From the NCBI RefSeq assembly GCF_009914315.1, contig NZ_CP042596.1, positions 682,001 to 746,000 of the forward strand: a stretch of 64,000 nucleotides of DNA. Reading direction: 5' to 3'. A model generated the notes under the pieces. The model saw only the letters and a program-made list of their open reading frames with translations, made no database searches and was not told where the DNA came from. The translations under genes were made by a program, and so were the position numbers. Position 1 is the stretch's first letter, and each line of letters begins with the position of its first letter. This DNA comes from Granulicella sp. WH15 (GTDB lineage: Bacteria > Acidobacteriota > Terriglobia > Terriglobales > Acidobacteriaceae). Below, in pieces: positions 25,979-34,609 of this stretch.

Positions 25979-27244
25979 ATGAAGGTGTTGGTGATTGGCG
26001 GCGGTGGCCGTGAGCACGCGCTGGCATGGGCGCTGAAGAAGAGTGCGCGGGTTAGCGAAGTGGTTTGTATGCCGGGCAATGCCGGAATCGCGGAGCTGGC
26101 GCGGTGCGTGCCGGTGGCGGTAACGGACCTGGAAGGCACTCTGGCGCTGGTCGAGCGTGAGCAGCCGGGGTTGGTGGTGATTGGGCCGGAGGTGCCGCTG
26201 GCGCTGGGGGTTGTGGATCTGCTCGAGAAGCGTGGGGTGCGGGTCTTTGGGCCAACGGCGGATGCCGCGCAGCTCGAGTCCAGCAAGGCGTTTGCCAAGG
26301 AGTTTATGCGCCGGTTCGATATTCCGACTGCTGCCTACGCTGTTTGTCGCTCGGTGGCCGACGTCGAGCACGAGCTGAAGGACTTTGCCTCGCAGGTGGT
26401 GGTCAAGGCCGACGGGCTGGCGGCGGGCAAGGGCGTCGTCATGTGCGAGAGCCACCGCGAGACGCTGGAGGCGGCGGGGCAGATGTTCGATGGCGTGGTC
26501 ACGGGCGAGCCGATCGGGCAGTTGGTGATCGAGGAGACGCTGGTGGGGCCGGAGATCAGCTTCTTCGCGGTCTGCGACGGCACGCACGCGGCCACGCTGG
26601 GCGTCGCGCAGGACCATAAACGCGTGGGCGAGGGCGACACCGGCCCCAACACCGGGGGGATGGGCGCGTACTCGACCGACAGCCTGGTGACGCCGGATAT
26701 GATCGAGTGGCTGCGCGTGAACGTCGCCCAGAAGGTCGTGGACGGGATGCGCTCGGAGGGGATGCCGTTCGTCGGCGTGCTCTTCTGCGGCATGATGCTG
26801 ACGCCTGATGGTCCCAAGGTACTGGAGTTCAACACGCGCTTCGGCGACCCCGAGACCCAGGCCCTGATGCTGCGGCTCGAGACCGATCTGCTGACGGTCT
26901 TTGAGGCAGCCATCGACGGCCGGATCGACTCGCTGCCGATCCGGATGAAGCGTGGCGCTAGTGTCTGCGTTATCGCCGCGAGTGGGGGGTATCCCGGTAG
27001 CTACACCTCGGGGAAGGCCATTACGGGAGTCCCTGTGCCCTCGTCCGATGAAGTTGTCTTTCACTCCGGCACGGCCATCAAGGATGGGCAGTTGGTGACA
27101 GCAGGTGGGCGTGTGCTGGCTGTCACCGCCGCCGCCGCGACGCTCGAAGATGCTCTGCACAAGGCTTATGGGGCATTGGCGGGGATTCGCTTCGAGGGGA
27201 TGCAGTATCGCCGCGATATTGCCTGGAGAGCTTTAAAGAACTAA
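25979..27244 (+). CDS. purD: Phosphoribosylamine-glycine ligase
   Basis: This 421-residue ATP-grasp enzyme makes glycinamide ribonucleotide in purine synthesis. It shows MKVLVIGGGGREHALAWAL at the start, GPEVPLALGVVDLL, VVKADGLAAGKGVV (ATP-grasp), GPNTGGMGAYS, and EFNTRFGDPETQ with the metal-binding residues. The length is normal. It is divergent from mntH and is followed by a 200-base family A repeat. Confidence 0.96.
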   Translation: MKVLVIGGGGREHALAWALKKSARVSEVVCMPGNAGIAELARCVPVAVTDLEGTLALVEREQPGLVVIGPEVPLALGVVDLLEKRGVRVFGPTADAAQLESSKAFAKEFMRRFDIPTAAYAVCRSVADVEHELKDFASQVVVKADGLAAGKGVVMCESHRETLEAAGQMFDGVVTGEPIGQLVIEETLVGPEISFFAVCDGTHAATLGVAQDHKRVGEGDTGPNTGGMGAYSTDSLVTPDMIEWLRVNVAQKVVDGMRSEGMPFVGVLFCGMMLTPDGPKVLEFNTRFGDPETQALMLRLETDLLTVFEAAIDGRIDSLPIRMKRGASVCVIAASGGYPGSYTSGKAITGVPVPSSDEVVFHSGTAIKDGQLVTAGGRVLAVTAAAATLEDALHKAYGALAGIRFEGMQYRRDIAWRALKN

Positions 27245-27446
27245 AAGCGCCCTCACGCCGGGCGGGCGGCACTTCGTGCGGTTCTCGGGGCGGTTTGGGT
27301 AGGATCAACAGCAAAGGTCCTCCCGCTGGTCGGAATTGAGATATTCATTCCGACCAACGGGAGGACCCTTACTTTTTCTTGACCCAGACAAGGTATACGC
27401 GTCACGAAGTGACCGCTCCGCGCGTAGCGGGCCCGTCCGGCAGGAC
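27245..27446. repeat. Composite palindromic repeat, family A, full-length copy
   Basis: It carries all modules: GCGCCCTCACGCCGGGCG, GCACTTCGTGC, TCTCGGGGCGG, the long hairpin (27316-27336 with 27347-27367), GTCACGAAGTGAC, GCGCGTAGCG and CCGTCCGGCAGGAC. It lies between convergent purD and the aldo/keto reductase gene. Confidence 0.9.
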
Positions 27447-27454
27447 AGAGCCGG

Positions 27455-28489
27455 TTAGACCGGCTTGGGGTTGCGCTCTACGAACTGGCGCTGGTGCCAG
27501 TACGGATAAGCGATTGTCGGCTCGCTGGCGGCGTCGAGCTTGGCTACCTGTTCCGGCGTCAGCTTCCAGCCCACCGCGCCGAGGTTCGCGCGTAGCTGCT
27601 CCTCGTTGCGAGCGCCGATCACCAGCGTCGACACCGTCGGGCGTCCCAGCAGCCAGTTCAGCGCAATCTGCGGAACCGTCTTGCCGGTCTCGGTGGCTAC
27701 CTCATCGAGCGCGTCGACCACCTTGTACAGGTACTCGTCCTCCACCTGCGGGCCGAAGTCCGCGGTCTTGTGCAGGCGGCTCTTCTCGGGCAGCGGCTGG
27801 CCCCGGCGGATCTTGCCGGTCAGGCGTCCCCAGCCCAGCGGCGACCACACCAGAGCGCCCACGCCCTGGTCGAGCGCCAGCGGCATCAGCTCGTGCTCGT
27901 ACTCGCGGCCGATCAGCGAGTAGTAAACCTGGTGCCCAACGTACTTGGCCCAGCCGTAGCGCTCGGAGATCGAGAGCGACTTCATCAGGTGCCAGCCCGA
28001 GAAGTTCGAGCAGGCGATGTAGCGCACCTTGCCCGAGATCACCAGGTGGTTCAGCGCCGAGAGCGTCTCATCGAGCGGCGTCAGCGCGTCGAAGCCGTGC
28101 AGGTGGTAGACGTCGATGTAGTCTGTGTTCAGCCGCTTCAGGCTGTTCTCGACCGCCTGAATGATGTGGTAGCGCGAGGAGCCCACGTCGTTCGGCCCCT
28201 TCAGGTTGCCCTGGCGGAAGGTCGTCTTGCTGGAGATCAGCACGTCTTCGCGGTGCAGGTGGGCGATGGCCTTGCCCAGCATGGTCTCGCTGGCGCCGTC
28301 CGAGTAGACATCGGCCGTGTCGAAGAAGTTCAGACCGGCTTCCATGCAGATGCTGACGATGTTGGTGGCTTCATCCTGGGAGGTCTCGCCCCAGGCCTTG
28401 AAGAACTCGTTGCCTGCGCCAAAGGTACCTGCCCCGAAACATAGCTCGGGAACTTTGAGTCCGGATCTGCCTAGATTTCTGTATTCCAT
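27455..28489 (-). CDS. Aldo/keto reductase
   Basis: The product is a 344-residue NADPH-dependent oxidoreductase barrel. The tetrad residues are visible: DTADVY (Asp and Tyr), SSKTTF (Lys) and YHLHG (His). RNLGRSGLKVPELCFG is typical of the YajO/Tas-like subgroup. A C-terminal VIGARNEEQLRANL segment binds the cofactor. A GAAAGG ribosome binding site lies upstream of the ATG. The substrate is unknown. Confidence 0.9.
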   Translation of the reverse strand: MEYRNLGRSGLKVPELCFGAGTFGAGNEFFKAWGETSQDEATNIVSICMEAGLNFFDTADVYSDGASETMLGKAIAHLHREDVLISSKTTFRQGNLKGPNDVGSSRYHIIQAVENSLKRLNTDYIDVYHLHGFDALTPLDETLSALNHLVISGKVRYIACSNFSGWHLMKSLSISERYGWAKYVGHQVYYSLIGREYEHELMPLALDQGVGALVWSPLGWGRLTGKIRRGQPLPEKSRLHKTADFGPQVEDEYLYKVVDALDEVATETGKTVPQIALNWLLGRPTVSTLVIGARNEEQLRANLGAVGWKLTPEQVAKLDAASEPTIAYPYWHQRQFVERNPKPV

Positions 28490-28614
28490 GTGGGTTCGAT
28501 GCCTTTCGATTTGGATGGTCGCGAAAGTTTAAGCGGCCGCAAAACAACACGACAGCGTCTCCCGCATTCTACGGGGGAAGCTGTCGCCTGTGTATGAACC
28601 GGGGTGGCGCTGGG

Positions 28615-28824
28615 TTACGACATCATCGCCGGCTGGAAGCCGTCGCATCCGCTGGTGGGGGTGACCTTCAGATGGAGTGCGGCGTTCTTGGGCAGGCCGC
28701 AGGCGTCTACCAGAGACTCGGGTGCCTGCTTGGTGGTGAGGATGCTGACGAGAACCTGGTTTCTGGCGTGTTCTTCGCCGAAGTGGCTACAGAGACCGCA
28801 TTGACCGTCGTGAACTGAGAGCAT
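28615..28824 (-). CDS. Small putative zinc-binding protein
   Basis: The product has 69 residues. The ATG at 28824 has a strong GGAGG seven bases upstream, which supports translation. The N-terminus has C-x2-C-x-H-F-G-E-E-H (GQCGLCSHFGEEH), which could bind one metal ion. The middle ILTTKQAPESLVDACG and the C-terminal VTPTSGCDGF look like conserved family features. I do not recognise a named family. It stands alone between the reductase and a divergent small gene. Confidence 0.65.
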   Translation of the reverse strand: MLSVHDGQCGLCSHFGEEHARNQVLVSILTTKQAPESLVDACGLPKNAALHLKVTPTSGCDGFQPAMMS

Positions 28825-28916
28825 GGCAGAACCTCCGTGGATTGGTGCTGATTAGGTAGATTCCTCTTTTGCTCTCAAAGAAGTACGACCGAGATGGTCG
28901 GAAACGAGTTTTTGAG

Positions 28917-28922
28917 TAACCT
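28917..28922 (+). promoter_or_regulatory. TAACCT box before small gene at 28929
   Basis: TAACCT is followed by AAGGGA and then ATG. It fits the same six-base spacing seen at other starts. Confidence 0.3.
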
Positions 28923-28928
28923 AAGGGA

Positions 28929-29204
28929 ATGGCTTCGTTTTCCCGTTCCCTGTTCCCCCGGCCTGAGGCTGAAGTAGCCGGTGACCCCGAGGTTCCCACC
29001 GCTGGGCTGGATTCGCTCTTCGGCGATGTGCCCGATATGGACCCGGTCTGGGCCGAGGGCAGCGAGTTTTTTCATATCAAGGATCGTTGCAGGCGGTATC
29101 AGGCGATCGAAGAAAAGAACAAGCGTAGCCAGAAGGCCGAACCGGTGGGGAAGATGCTGTGCGAGATATGTCGGCAGATATCGCTTAGAGGCCGCAAAGG
29201 ATAA
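28929..29204 (+). CDS. Hypothetical small protein, possible gene
   Basis: The 91-residue product is hydrophilic, with DVPDMDPVWAEGSEFFHI in the middle, a basic helix after it and a C-terminal CEIC pair. AAGGGA abuts the ATG, and a TAACCT box precedes it. No family is recognised. It ends exactly where a family A repeat begins, as real genes here do. The opposite strand has only weaker frames. Confidence 0.45.
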   Translation: MASFSRSLFPRPEAEVAGDPEVPTAGLDSLFGDVPDMDPVWAEGSEFFHIKDRCRRYQAIEEKNKRSQKAEPVGKMLCEICRQISLRGRKG

Positions 29205-29300
29205 AAAGCGCCCTCACGCCGGGCGGGCGGCACTTCGTGCGGTTCTCGGGGCGGTATGGGAGGGATGATCTTCTGATGGCCTCCCGTTGGTCGGCAGCTA
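29205..29300. repeat. Composite palindromic repeat, family A
   Basis: It begins AAAAAGCGCCCTCACGCCGGGCG, then GCACTTCGTGCGGTTCTCGGGGCGG and one hairpin arm CCTCCCGTTGGTCGG. On the minus strand it lies just past the LLM oxidoreductase stop, with the stem followed by CTTTTT. Confidence 0.85.
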
Positions 29301-29306
29301 AGATTT

Positions 29307-30341
29307 TTACGCCGTTGCCTTGCGCACAATCGGCGCTACCTTCGTGCCCAAAATCTCAATCGCCCGCATCAGCTTGGCATGTGGCAACGACGCCACACTC
29401 ATCTGGAAGCTGATCCGCGAGATGCCTCCCAGCGCCTCGCTATGCTGCAACAACTTCTCCGCCACCCGCTCCGCATCGCCCACCAGCAGCGCCCCCGTAG
29501 GCCTCAGCAGGGCATCGAACTGAGCCCGCGTCGTCGGCGGCCAGCCCCGCTCCTTGCCGATCTCGGTGAAGGCCTGCGCGTAGCCGGGGAAGAAGTCATC
29601 GGCGGCCTGTTCATTGGTATCGGCGGCGTAGCCCAGAGCATGAACGCCGACTTTCAACTGCTCCCGCGGAACCCCGGCCCGCTTGCCCGCCTCGTAGTAA
29701 AGATCGACCAGCGGCCGAAAACGGTGCGTCTCGCCGCCGATGATCGCGACCATCAGCGGCAGCCCCAGCGCCCCGGCTCGAGCGAACGACTGCGGCGTCC
29801 CGCCCACCCCCAGCCAGATCGGCAGCGGGTCTTGCAGCGGCCGCGGATACACCCCCTGCCCGTTCAGCGAGGTGCGATGCTTGCCGCTCCAGTGGACGTG
29901 CGTGCTCTCCCGCAGCGCCAGCAGCAGGTCCAGCTTCTCGGCAAACAGGGAGTCGTAGTCCTCGAGCTTCAGCCCGAAGAGCGGGAACGACTCGATGAAC
30001 GAGCCGCGGCCCACGATGATCTCGGCCCGGCCTTTCGAGATGAGGTCCAGCGTCGCGAACTCCTGGAAGACCCGCACCGGGTCGGCGGCGCTCAGCACCG
30101 TCACCGCGCTGGTCAGACGGATCTTGCTGGTGCGCGCGGCTGCGGCGGCCAGCAGCATCACCGGGGCCGAGTCGAGGTACTCCTGCCGGTGATGCTCGCC
30201 CAGGCCGAAGTGGTCGAGGCCCACCTGGTCGGCCAGCTCGATCTCTTCCATCAGGTTGGCAATGCGCTCCACCGGGCTGACGGTAATGCCGGTGACGGGG
30301 TCTTTGGAGGTTGCTGCGAAGCTGTCGATGCCGATCTGCAT
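29307..30341 (-). CDS. LLM-class flavin-dependent oxidoreductase
   Basis: The product is a 344-residue luciferase-like barrel. Its start [10 protein letters not shown], the [15 protein letters not shown] segment, the [19 protein letters not shown] region and [13 protein letters not shown] match the LLM family that uses FMN (or F420) for monooxygenation. The substrate is unknown. A GATAAT box lies six bases before the ATG with no ribosome binding site. Confidence 0.85.
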   Translation of the reverse strand: MQIGIDSFAATSKDPVTGITVSPVERIANLMEEIELADQVGLDHFGLGEHHRQEYLDSAPVMLLAAAAARTSKIRLTSAVTVLSAADPVRVFQEFATLDLISKGRAEIIVGRGSFIESFPLFGLKLEDYDSLFAEKLDLLLALRESTHVHWSGKHRTSLNGQGVYPRPLQDPLPIWLGVGGTPQSFARAGALGLPLMVAIIGGETHRFRPLVDLYYEAGKRAGVPREQLKVGVHALGYAADTNEQAADDFFPGYAQAFTEIGKERGWPPTTRAQFDALLRPTGALLVGDAERVAEKLLQHSEALGGISRISFQMSVASLPHAKLMRAIEILGTKVAPIVRKATA

Positions 30342-30347
30342 ACCAGC

Positions 30348-30353
30348 ATTATC
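30348..30353 (-). promoter_or_regulatory. GATAAT -10-like box before the LLM gene
   Basis: The complement reads GATAAT, six bases, then ATG. The first base departs from TANNNT. Confidence 0.35.
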
Positions 30354-30454
30354 ACCGGGAATCCCGGCAGATGCCTGGTTCGAATCCGTAAGTCAGGCTG
30401 TATCATCTAAAGAGCGATGAACTTTGCCAGCGCAAACCCGGTGAGCTGCTCCCG

Positions 30455-30474
30455 CATGACGCCCCCGCGTCATG
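30455..30474. promoter_or_regulatory. Perfect hairpin in prfA leader
   Basis: CATGACGC and GCGTCATG pair perfectly around a CCCC loop, about 90 bases before prfA. It is not followed by T residues, so a leader structure is more likely than a terminator. Confidence 0.4.
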
Positions 30475-30533
30475 ACTTTGCCTAGCTGCGCCTGCCCGCA
30501 CCCCCTTTTCCTTTAGAAAATTCAGATGGATAC

Positions 30534-30554
30534 CCTGCCGCGACCGGCAGGAGG
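30534..30554 (+). promoter_or_regulatory. Hairpin overlapping the prfA ribosome binding site
   Basis: CCTGCCG (30534-30540) pairs with CGGCAGG (30545-30551). The right arm shares three bases with the strong AGGAGG site (30549-30554), nine bases before the prfA ATG, so folding could limit ribosome access. Confidence 0.4.
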
Positions 30555-30563
30555 AGAGACACC

Positions 30564-31643
30564 ATGTTCGACCGCCTTGCCCAAATGGAAGCCCGCTACA
30601 ACGCCCTCAGCCAGCAGATGTCCGACCCCGCGCTGGTGACCGATCAGAAGAAGTTTCAGGCCACGGCCAAGGAGAGCCGCGACCTGGAGCCGGTGGTCGA
30701 GAAGTACCGCGAGTGGAAGAAGGTTTCGGAGGGTATTGCCGAGGCTAAGACGATGCTGGCCGACAGCGACGCCGACCTGCGCGCCATGGCCGAGGAGGAG
30801 CTGGCATCGCTTGAGCCGCGCCTCGAGCCGATTGAGGAAGAGCTGAAGATCATGCTGCTGCCCAAGGACCCGAACGACGATAAGAACGTCATTGTGGAGC
30901 TGCGCGCGGGCACCGGCGGCGACGAGGCCGCGCTCTTCGTCGCCGAGGTCTTCCGCATGTACCTGCGCTTCGCCGAGCAGCACCGCTGGAAGGTGCAGGT
31001 GCTCTCGGAGTCGGAGTCCGGCATCGGCGGCGGGCTGAAGGACGTGACGGCGATCTTCGAGGGCGACAAGGTCTACTCGCAGATGAAGTACGAGAGCGGC
31101 GTGCACCGCGTGCAGCGCGTTCCGGCTACCGAGACGCAGGGCCGCGTCCACACCTCGGCCATCACGGTGGCGGTGCTGCCCGAGGCCGAGGAGGTCGATA
31201 TCAAGGTCGAGGCCAAGGACCTGCGCATCGACACCTTCTGTTCGTCGGGGCCGGGCGGCCAGTCGGTCAATACGACCTACTCGGCTGTGCGGATCACGCA
31301 CCTGCCCACCAATACGGTGGTGAGCTGCCAGGATGAGAAGTCGCAGATCAAGAACCGCGAGAAGGCGATGCGCGTGCTGCGCTCGCGGCTGTACGAGGTG
31401 GAGGCGGAGCGCATCCACCAGCTCCAGGCCAAGGAGCGCAAGCAGCAGGTCGGCTCGGGCGACCGTTCGGAGAAGATTCGCACCTACAACTTTCCGCAGA
31501 ACCGGCTGACGGACCACCGCATCGGGCTGACCAACCACCAGTTGGCGATGGTGATGGAAGGCCAGTTACAGCCGACGATTGATGCGCTGATCGCGCACGA
31601 CGTGGCCCAGAAGATGAAGGGCGAAACAGTAGACGCCGCCTGA
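30564..31643 (+). CDS. prfA: Peptide chain release factor 1
   Basis: The 359-residue RF1 reads UAA and UAG and triggers release. The codon-reading PAT motif (RVPATETQ) identifies RF1 rather than RF2, and the peptidyl-transferase GGQ is in [18 protein letters not shown] lies nine bases before the ATG. The methyltransferase that modifies the GGQ glutamine, prmC, is 4 kb downstream and not in the same unit. The leader contains two hairpins. Confidence 0.96.
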   Translation: MFDRLAQMEARYNALSQQMSDPALVTDQKKFQATAKESRDLEPVVEKYREWKKVSEGIAEAKTMLADSDADLRAMAEEELASLEPRLEPIEEELKIMLLPKDPNDDKNVIVELRAGTGGDEAALFVAEVFRMYLRFAEQHRWKVQVLSESESGIGGGLKDVTAIFEGDKVYSQMKYESGVHRVQRVPATETQGRVHTSAITVAVLPEAEEVDIKVEAKDLRIDTFCSSGPGGQSVNTTYSAVRITHLPTNTVVSCQDEKSQIKNREKAMRVLRSRLYEVEAERIHQLQAKERKQQVGSGDRSEKIRTYNFPQNRLTDHRIGLTNHQLAMVMEGQLQPTIDALIAHDVAQKMKGETVDAA

Positions 31644-31730
31644 GCACTTCGTGCCGTTCTCGGGGCGGTATCGGTAGCAATCTTCTAAGGTCCTCCCATA
31701 CCGCCCCCGAGCACGGTACGAAGTACCTGA
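31644..31730. repeat. Family A repeat, rearranged copy
   Basis: The order is GCACTTCGTGC, TCTCGGGGCGGTATC, GGTCCTCCC, then ATACCGCCCCCGAGC and GGTACGAAGTACC, so the outer modules face each other with most of the central hairpin lost. Confidence 0.75.
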
Positions 31731-31814
31731 ATGTCTGCAAGCAAACTTTATTTTGCGTTCTTCCCGGCGACGGGTTAGGCTTCTTGGCAATTGCTCGTTG
31801 AGTTTGGAGGCGGA

Positions 31815-32462
31815 ATGAAGCTTGGTCGGTTGGCTGGCAGAATAGTTCTCGGCTGTGTTGCGTTGGCGATGTTGCCTATGCCGTCACAGGCAGCACAGGA
31901 TCGGGGCAAGGAGCAGGGGAAGCGTCCGGAGACGCGGCCCGCTCCGGCGGCAAGACCGCAGCAGCCCGGCAACGGCGGCAATCGCCCCAATCCGGGGAAC
32001 AACCGTCCCAATCCAGGCAATAATCGTCCGAATCCGGGCAATAATCGGCCCAACCCTGGCAACAACCGTCCAAATCCCGGGAACAACCGTCCCGGCGGTA
32101 ATCGTCCGCCTGCCCGGCCCAATCGCCCCAGCCGTCCGAATCGGCCCAGTCGGCCTCCGCAGTGGGGACGTCCGCCGCGGAACCGTCCGTCGTACAACTT
32201 CCGTCCCAATGACCGGAGTGTGCTCTTCCGCTTCTATCAGGGCCGTTTTGCCTCCATCAACCGGGCGCACCGTCCGCACTTCGCCATCGGCGGATTCTTC
32301 CCGTACGCCTATATCCCGTACATCTCGCCGCTGCCGCCGGATCTGTACGGCACGTTGCCTCCGCCGCCGCCGGGCTACTCCATGGGCTACTACGACGGCT
32401 ACGTGGTCGTCTACGATCCTGTGAGCTACTTCATCGCGAACGTGATCGACCTGTTGCAGTAA
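31815..32462 (+). CDS. Exported Asn/Pro/Gly/Arg repeat protein
   Basis: The product has 215 residues from the ATG at 31815, which follows TTTGGAGG. A signal peptide (MKLGRLAGRI, then hydrophobic residues to SQA-A) is followed by a low-complexity region with five copies of a seven-residue NRPNPGN unit. More Arg/Pro-rich sequence follows (NRPSRPNRPSRP). The C-terminal 90 residues are ordered and Tyr/Pro rich (YYDGYVVVYDP), reminiscent of RcnB-type periplasmic proteins. The repeat region is coded by 21-base units that differ at synonymous sites. The function is unknown; surface or metal binding is possible. Confidence 0.7.
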   Translation: MKLGRLAGRIVLGCVALAMLPMPSQAAQDRGKEQGKRPETRPAPAARPQQPGNGGNRPNPGNNRPNPGNNRPNPGNNRPNPGNNRPNPGNNRPGGNRPPARPNRPSRPNRPSRPPQWGRPPRNRPSYNFRPNDRSVLFRFYQGRFASINRAHRPHFAIGGFFPYAYIPYISPLPPDLYGTLPPPPPGYSMGYYDGYVVVYDPVSYFIANVIDLLQ

Positions 32463-32498
32463 CTTCGGCCAAGGTAGATCCGGCATGAGACTCCACGT

Positions 32499-33113
32499 AT
32501 GAAGATCGGAGCCGCAGGCCGGATCGCCGCCTCCTGCATCGCCGCCATCGCCCTGACGGGCCTGGCGGTGCAGTGCATTGTGGTCTATCGCGAGAACTCG
32601 TCGATCCTGCTCACCCTCTGGATCGTATTCGCGTTCTTTACCATCACGACGAACCTGCTCGTGGCGGTGGTTTTCACCAGCATCGCGTCCGCTCGCTCCG
32701 GCTTACGGGCGGATTGGGTGGTCGCGGGGACGATGCTGGCGATTCTGCTCGTCGGCGTCATCTACGCCCTTCTGCTGCATGGCACGACGGAGCTGTCGGG
32801 CGGCTCCGCCGTCGCGAATGTGCTTCTGCACATGGTCACGCCGGTGCTCGTTCCCCTCTTCTGGATAGAGTTCTACCGGAAGGGCGGCCTTGAGTGGCGA
32901 CACGTTCTCCTGTGGGCCATCTATCCGCTGGCCTACCTGGGGTATGCGCTCGCGCGTGGTGCGGCGACGGGCCGCTATGCCTATCCGTTTTTGAACGTGT
33001 CCGTACTCGGCTGGCAACAGACCGCGCTGAACGCCATCGTGATCGCAATCGGCTTCATGCTGTGCGGATGCGCCGTCATCTGGCTCGACCGCCGTGCCGG
33101 TTTGAGCCGCTAG
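32499..33113 (+). CDS. Pr6Pr family membrane protein
   Basis: The product has 204 residues and six membrane helices. The FAFFTITTNLLVA segment in helix 2, H-x2-TPVLVPLFW near the middle, and YAYPFLNVSVLGW near helix 5 match the Pr6Pr/FAR-17a-like family of six-helix proteins; its biochemical role is not established. Its TAG stop directly abuts the stop of the convergent metallophosphoesterase gene, with no spacer. Confidence 0.75.
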   Translation: MKIGAAGRIAASCIAAIALTGLAVQCIVVYRENSSILLTLWIVFAFFTITTNLLVAVVFTSIASARSGLRADWVVAGTMLAILLVGVIYALLLHGTTELSGGSAVANVLLHMVTPVLVPLFWIEFYRKGGLEWRHVLLWAIYPLAYLGYALARGAATGRYAYPFLNVSVLGWQQTALNAIVIAIGFMLCGCAVIWLDRRAGLSR

Positions 33114-34046
33114 TTACGTATTCTGCGGCTCTACCGACTTGAAGCCATACGTCTCATACCGCGTCGTCAGCCTGCCGTTCGCGACGCTGACCACGGTGAA
33201 CCCCTCCGGCGTGCCCATGCGCGTGCCGTGCCACCAGTTGCCGCACACCGCGCCCGAGGTGATGTACGGAACCCCGTGCCAGACCACCTGCTCGTTGATG
33301 TGGGTATGGCCCTGCAACACGCCGAGAACGTTGTGCCCCTCGAAGAGCTTGATCGCCTCCGGCCCGTTGACGAAGGTAAACCCGCTCGGCGAGGACTGCG
33401 GCGCGGGCGGCGTGTAGCTGTTCATCGCCGTCACCAGCGGAATGTGGGTGGTGACGATGATCGGCGTGCCCGCGGGCGTCGCGGCCAGATCGTTGGCCAG
33501 CCACTGCATCTGGTCGGCGTCGATGCGTCCCTGGTAGTGGTGGTCGTCCGTGATGCCGATGGAGTCCAGCACGATGAAGTGATGACCCTTGTGGTCGAAC
33601 GAGTACCAGGTGGGGCCGAAGCGGTCGGCGAAGAGCTTCTTGCCGTAGAGCGGGTCGGTCGGCGGCACCCCGCCGCTGGGGTAGATGCCGAGGACGTCGT
33701 GGTTGCCCAGCGTGTGGTGGACCTTCAGCCCCAGATCCTGCTCGGCCTTGTCGTAGAGCGAGTAGTTCTGGAGCACCGTGGCCTTGGGCGTGCCCAGCGC
33801 ATCGAAGATGTGGTCGCCGCCCTGGATGGCGAAGTCGGCGCGGAGGCTGCGCGCGTGCTTGAAGGCCATGGTGGTGCCGTCGACGCCGCGAAGCTCCGGC
33901 TGAAGATGCGAGTCGGTGAGGAAGAGGAAGCTGAAGTCCTCCTGCTTCGGAGCGGCAAAGGCCAGCGCGGAAGAGGGCAGCGCAGCGGCGGCGGCTCCAG
34001 CGCCCAGCAGCGAGAGGAATTGGCGGCGATTGAACGAGGACGGCAT
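33114..34046 (-). CDS. Tat-exported metallophosphoesterase
   Basis: The product has 310 residues from the ATG at 34046; an open extension to 34253 lacks sense and overlaps the VKOR promoter. A twin-arginine signal (NRRQFLSLLG, Ala-rich core) leads to a calcineurin-like domain: FLTDSHL (D-x-H), QGGDHIF (GGD), HTLGNHDV (GNHD), ITTHIPL-like VTTHIPLV and LQGHTHIN (GHxH). All metal ligands are present. It probably hydrolyses phosphoesters in the periplasm; the substrate is unknown. A TATCAT box lies seven bases upstream. Confidence 0.88.
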   Translation of the reverse strand: MPSSFNRRQFLSLLGAGAAAAALPSSALAFAAPKQEDFSFLFLTDSHLQPELRGVDGTTMAFKHARSLRADFAIQGGDHIFDALGTPKATVLQNYSLYDKAEQDLGLKVHHTLGNHDVLGIYPSGGVPPTDPLYGKKLFADRFGPTWYSFDHKGHHFIVLDSIGITDDHHYQGRIDADQMQWLANDLAATPAGTPIIVTTHIPLVTAMNSYTPPAPQSSPSGFTFVNGPEAIKLFEGHNVLGVLQGHTHINEQVVWHGVPYITSGAVCGNWWHGTRMGTPEGFTVVSVANGRLTTRYETYGFKSVEPQNT

Positions 34047-34053
34047 GTGGGGA

Positions 34054-34059
34054 ATGATA
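34054..34059 (-). promoter_or_regulatory. TATCAT -10-like box before the metallophosphoesterase
   Basis: The complement reads TATCAT, seven bases, then ATG, with no ribosome binding site. Confidence 0.4.
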
Positions 34060-34129
34060 GCGGACGATGGTGCCGAATGCGTCACAGATCTGTCAAAGGA
34101 GCAGAGCGTTCGATAAAAGAGACGAAGGA

Positions 34130-34135
34130 TAAAAT
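34130..34135 (+). promoter_or_regulatory. TAAAAT -10-like box before VKOR gene
   Basis: TAAAAT, six bases, then ATG at 34142. No Shine-Dalgarno sequence lies between. Confidence 0.5.
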
Positions 34136-34141
34136 AACCGG

Positions 34142-34600
34142 ATGCGAAATATGGTGTTGCGAGTCCTGATTGCTGCGCTGGCTCTGGCCGGTCTGGTGGT
34201 AAGCGTAATGGCCCTGCGGGTGCACAACATGGACCCGGCTGCCGCGCCGCCATGCGCCGTCAGCGAGCACTGGGACTGCGGCGCGGTGAACCACTCGCGC
34301 TTCGCCGTCTTCCCGCCGCGTTCCTACGACGAGGACGCGGGCAGCAAGAAGCTGCACATCCCGGTGGCGACGGTGGGGATCGCAGGCTACTCGCTGATGC
34401 TGGTGCTGGCGCTGCTGGGCCGGTTCTGGATCGTCCTGCAACTGGCCGAGATCGGCTTCGCTGCGGCCTGCTTCCTCAGCTATCTTGAGGCCTTCGTGCT
34501 GGAGAAGTGGTGCATCTACTGCGTCTGGTCGCAGGGCATCGTTACGGTGCTGCTGCTGACGACGGTCGCGGCGCTGATCCTGCGGCGGCGAGAGGCGTAA
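34142..34600 (+). CDS. Vitamin K epoxide reductase (VKOR) family protein
   Basis: The product has 152 residues with four membrane helices. The active-site pair is in EKWCIYCVW (C-x2-C), and a loop Cys with conserved Ser/Asp neighbours is in HWDCGAVNHS. Bacterial VKORs pass electrons from thiol partners to menaquinone or ubiquinone and so support periplasmic disulfide formation. A fused thioredoxin domain, common in other bacteria, is absent. The next gene, nine bases on, is an MqnC-like protein, a second link to menaquinone. Confidence 0.88.
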   Translation: MRNMVLRVLIAALALAGLVVSVMALRVHNMDPAAAPPCAVSEHWDCGAVNHSRFAVFPPRSYDEDAGSKKLHIPVATVGIAGYSLMLVLALLGRFWIVLQLAEIGFAAACFLSYLEAFVLEKWCIYCVWSQGIVTVLLLTTVAALILRRREA

Positions 34601-34603
34601 AAT
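34598..34603 (+). promoter_or_regulatory. TAAAAT box overlapping the VKOR stop codon
   Basis: TAAAAT contains the VKOR TAA stop and lies six bases before the ATG at 34610. The MqnC-like gene may have its own leaderless promoter as well as read-through. Confidence 0.45.
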
Positions 34604-34609
34604 TTCCTT

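Noticed and set aside
30377..30387. GGTTCGAATCC, the T-loop motif of tRNA genes
   Set aside because: The flanking bases do not form the five-pair T stem, and no anticodon arm or acceptor stem can be built around it.
31978..32095. Tandem 21-base units considered as a CRISPR-like array
   Set aside because: They lie inside a coding frame, have no spacers of constant length and encode the NRPNPGN peptide repeat.
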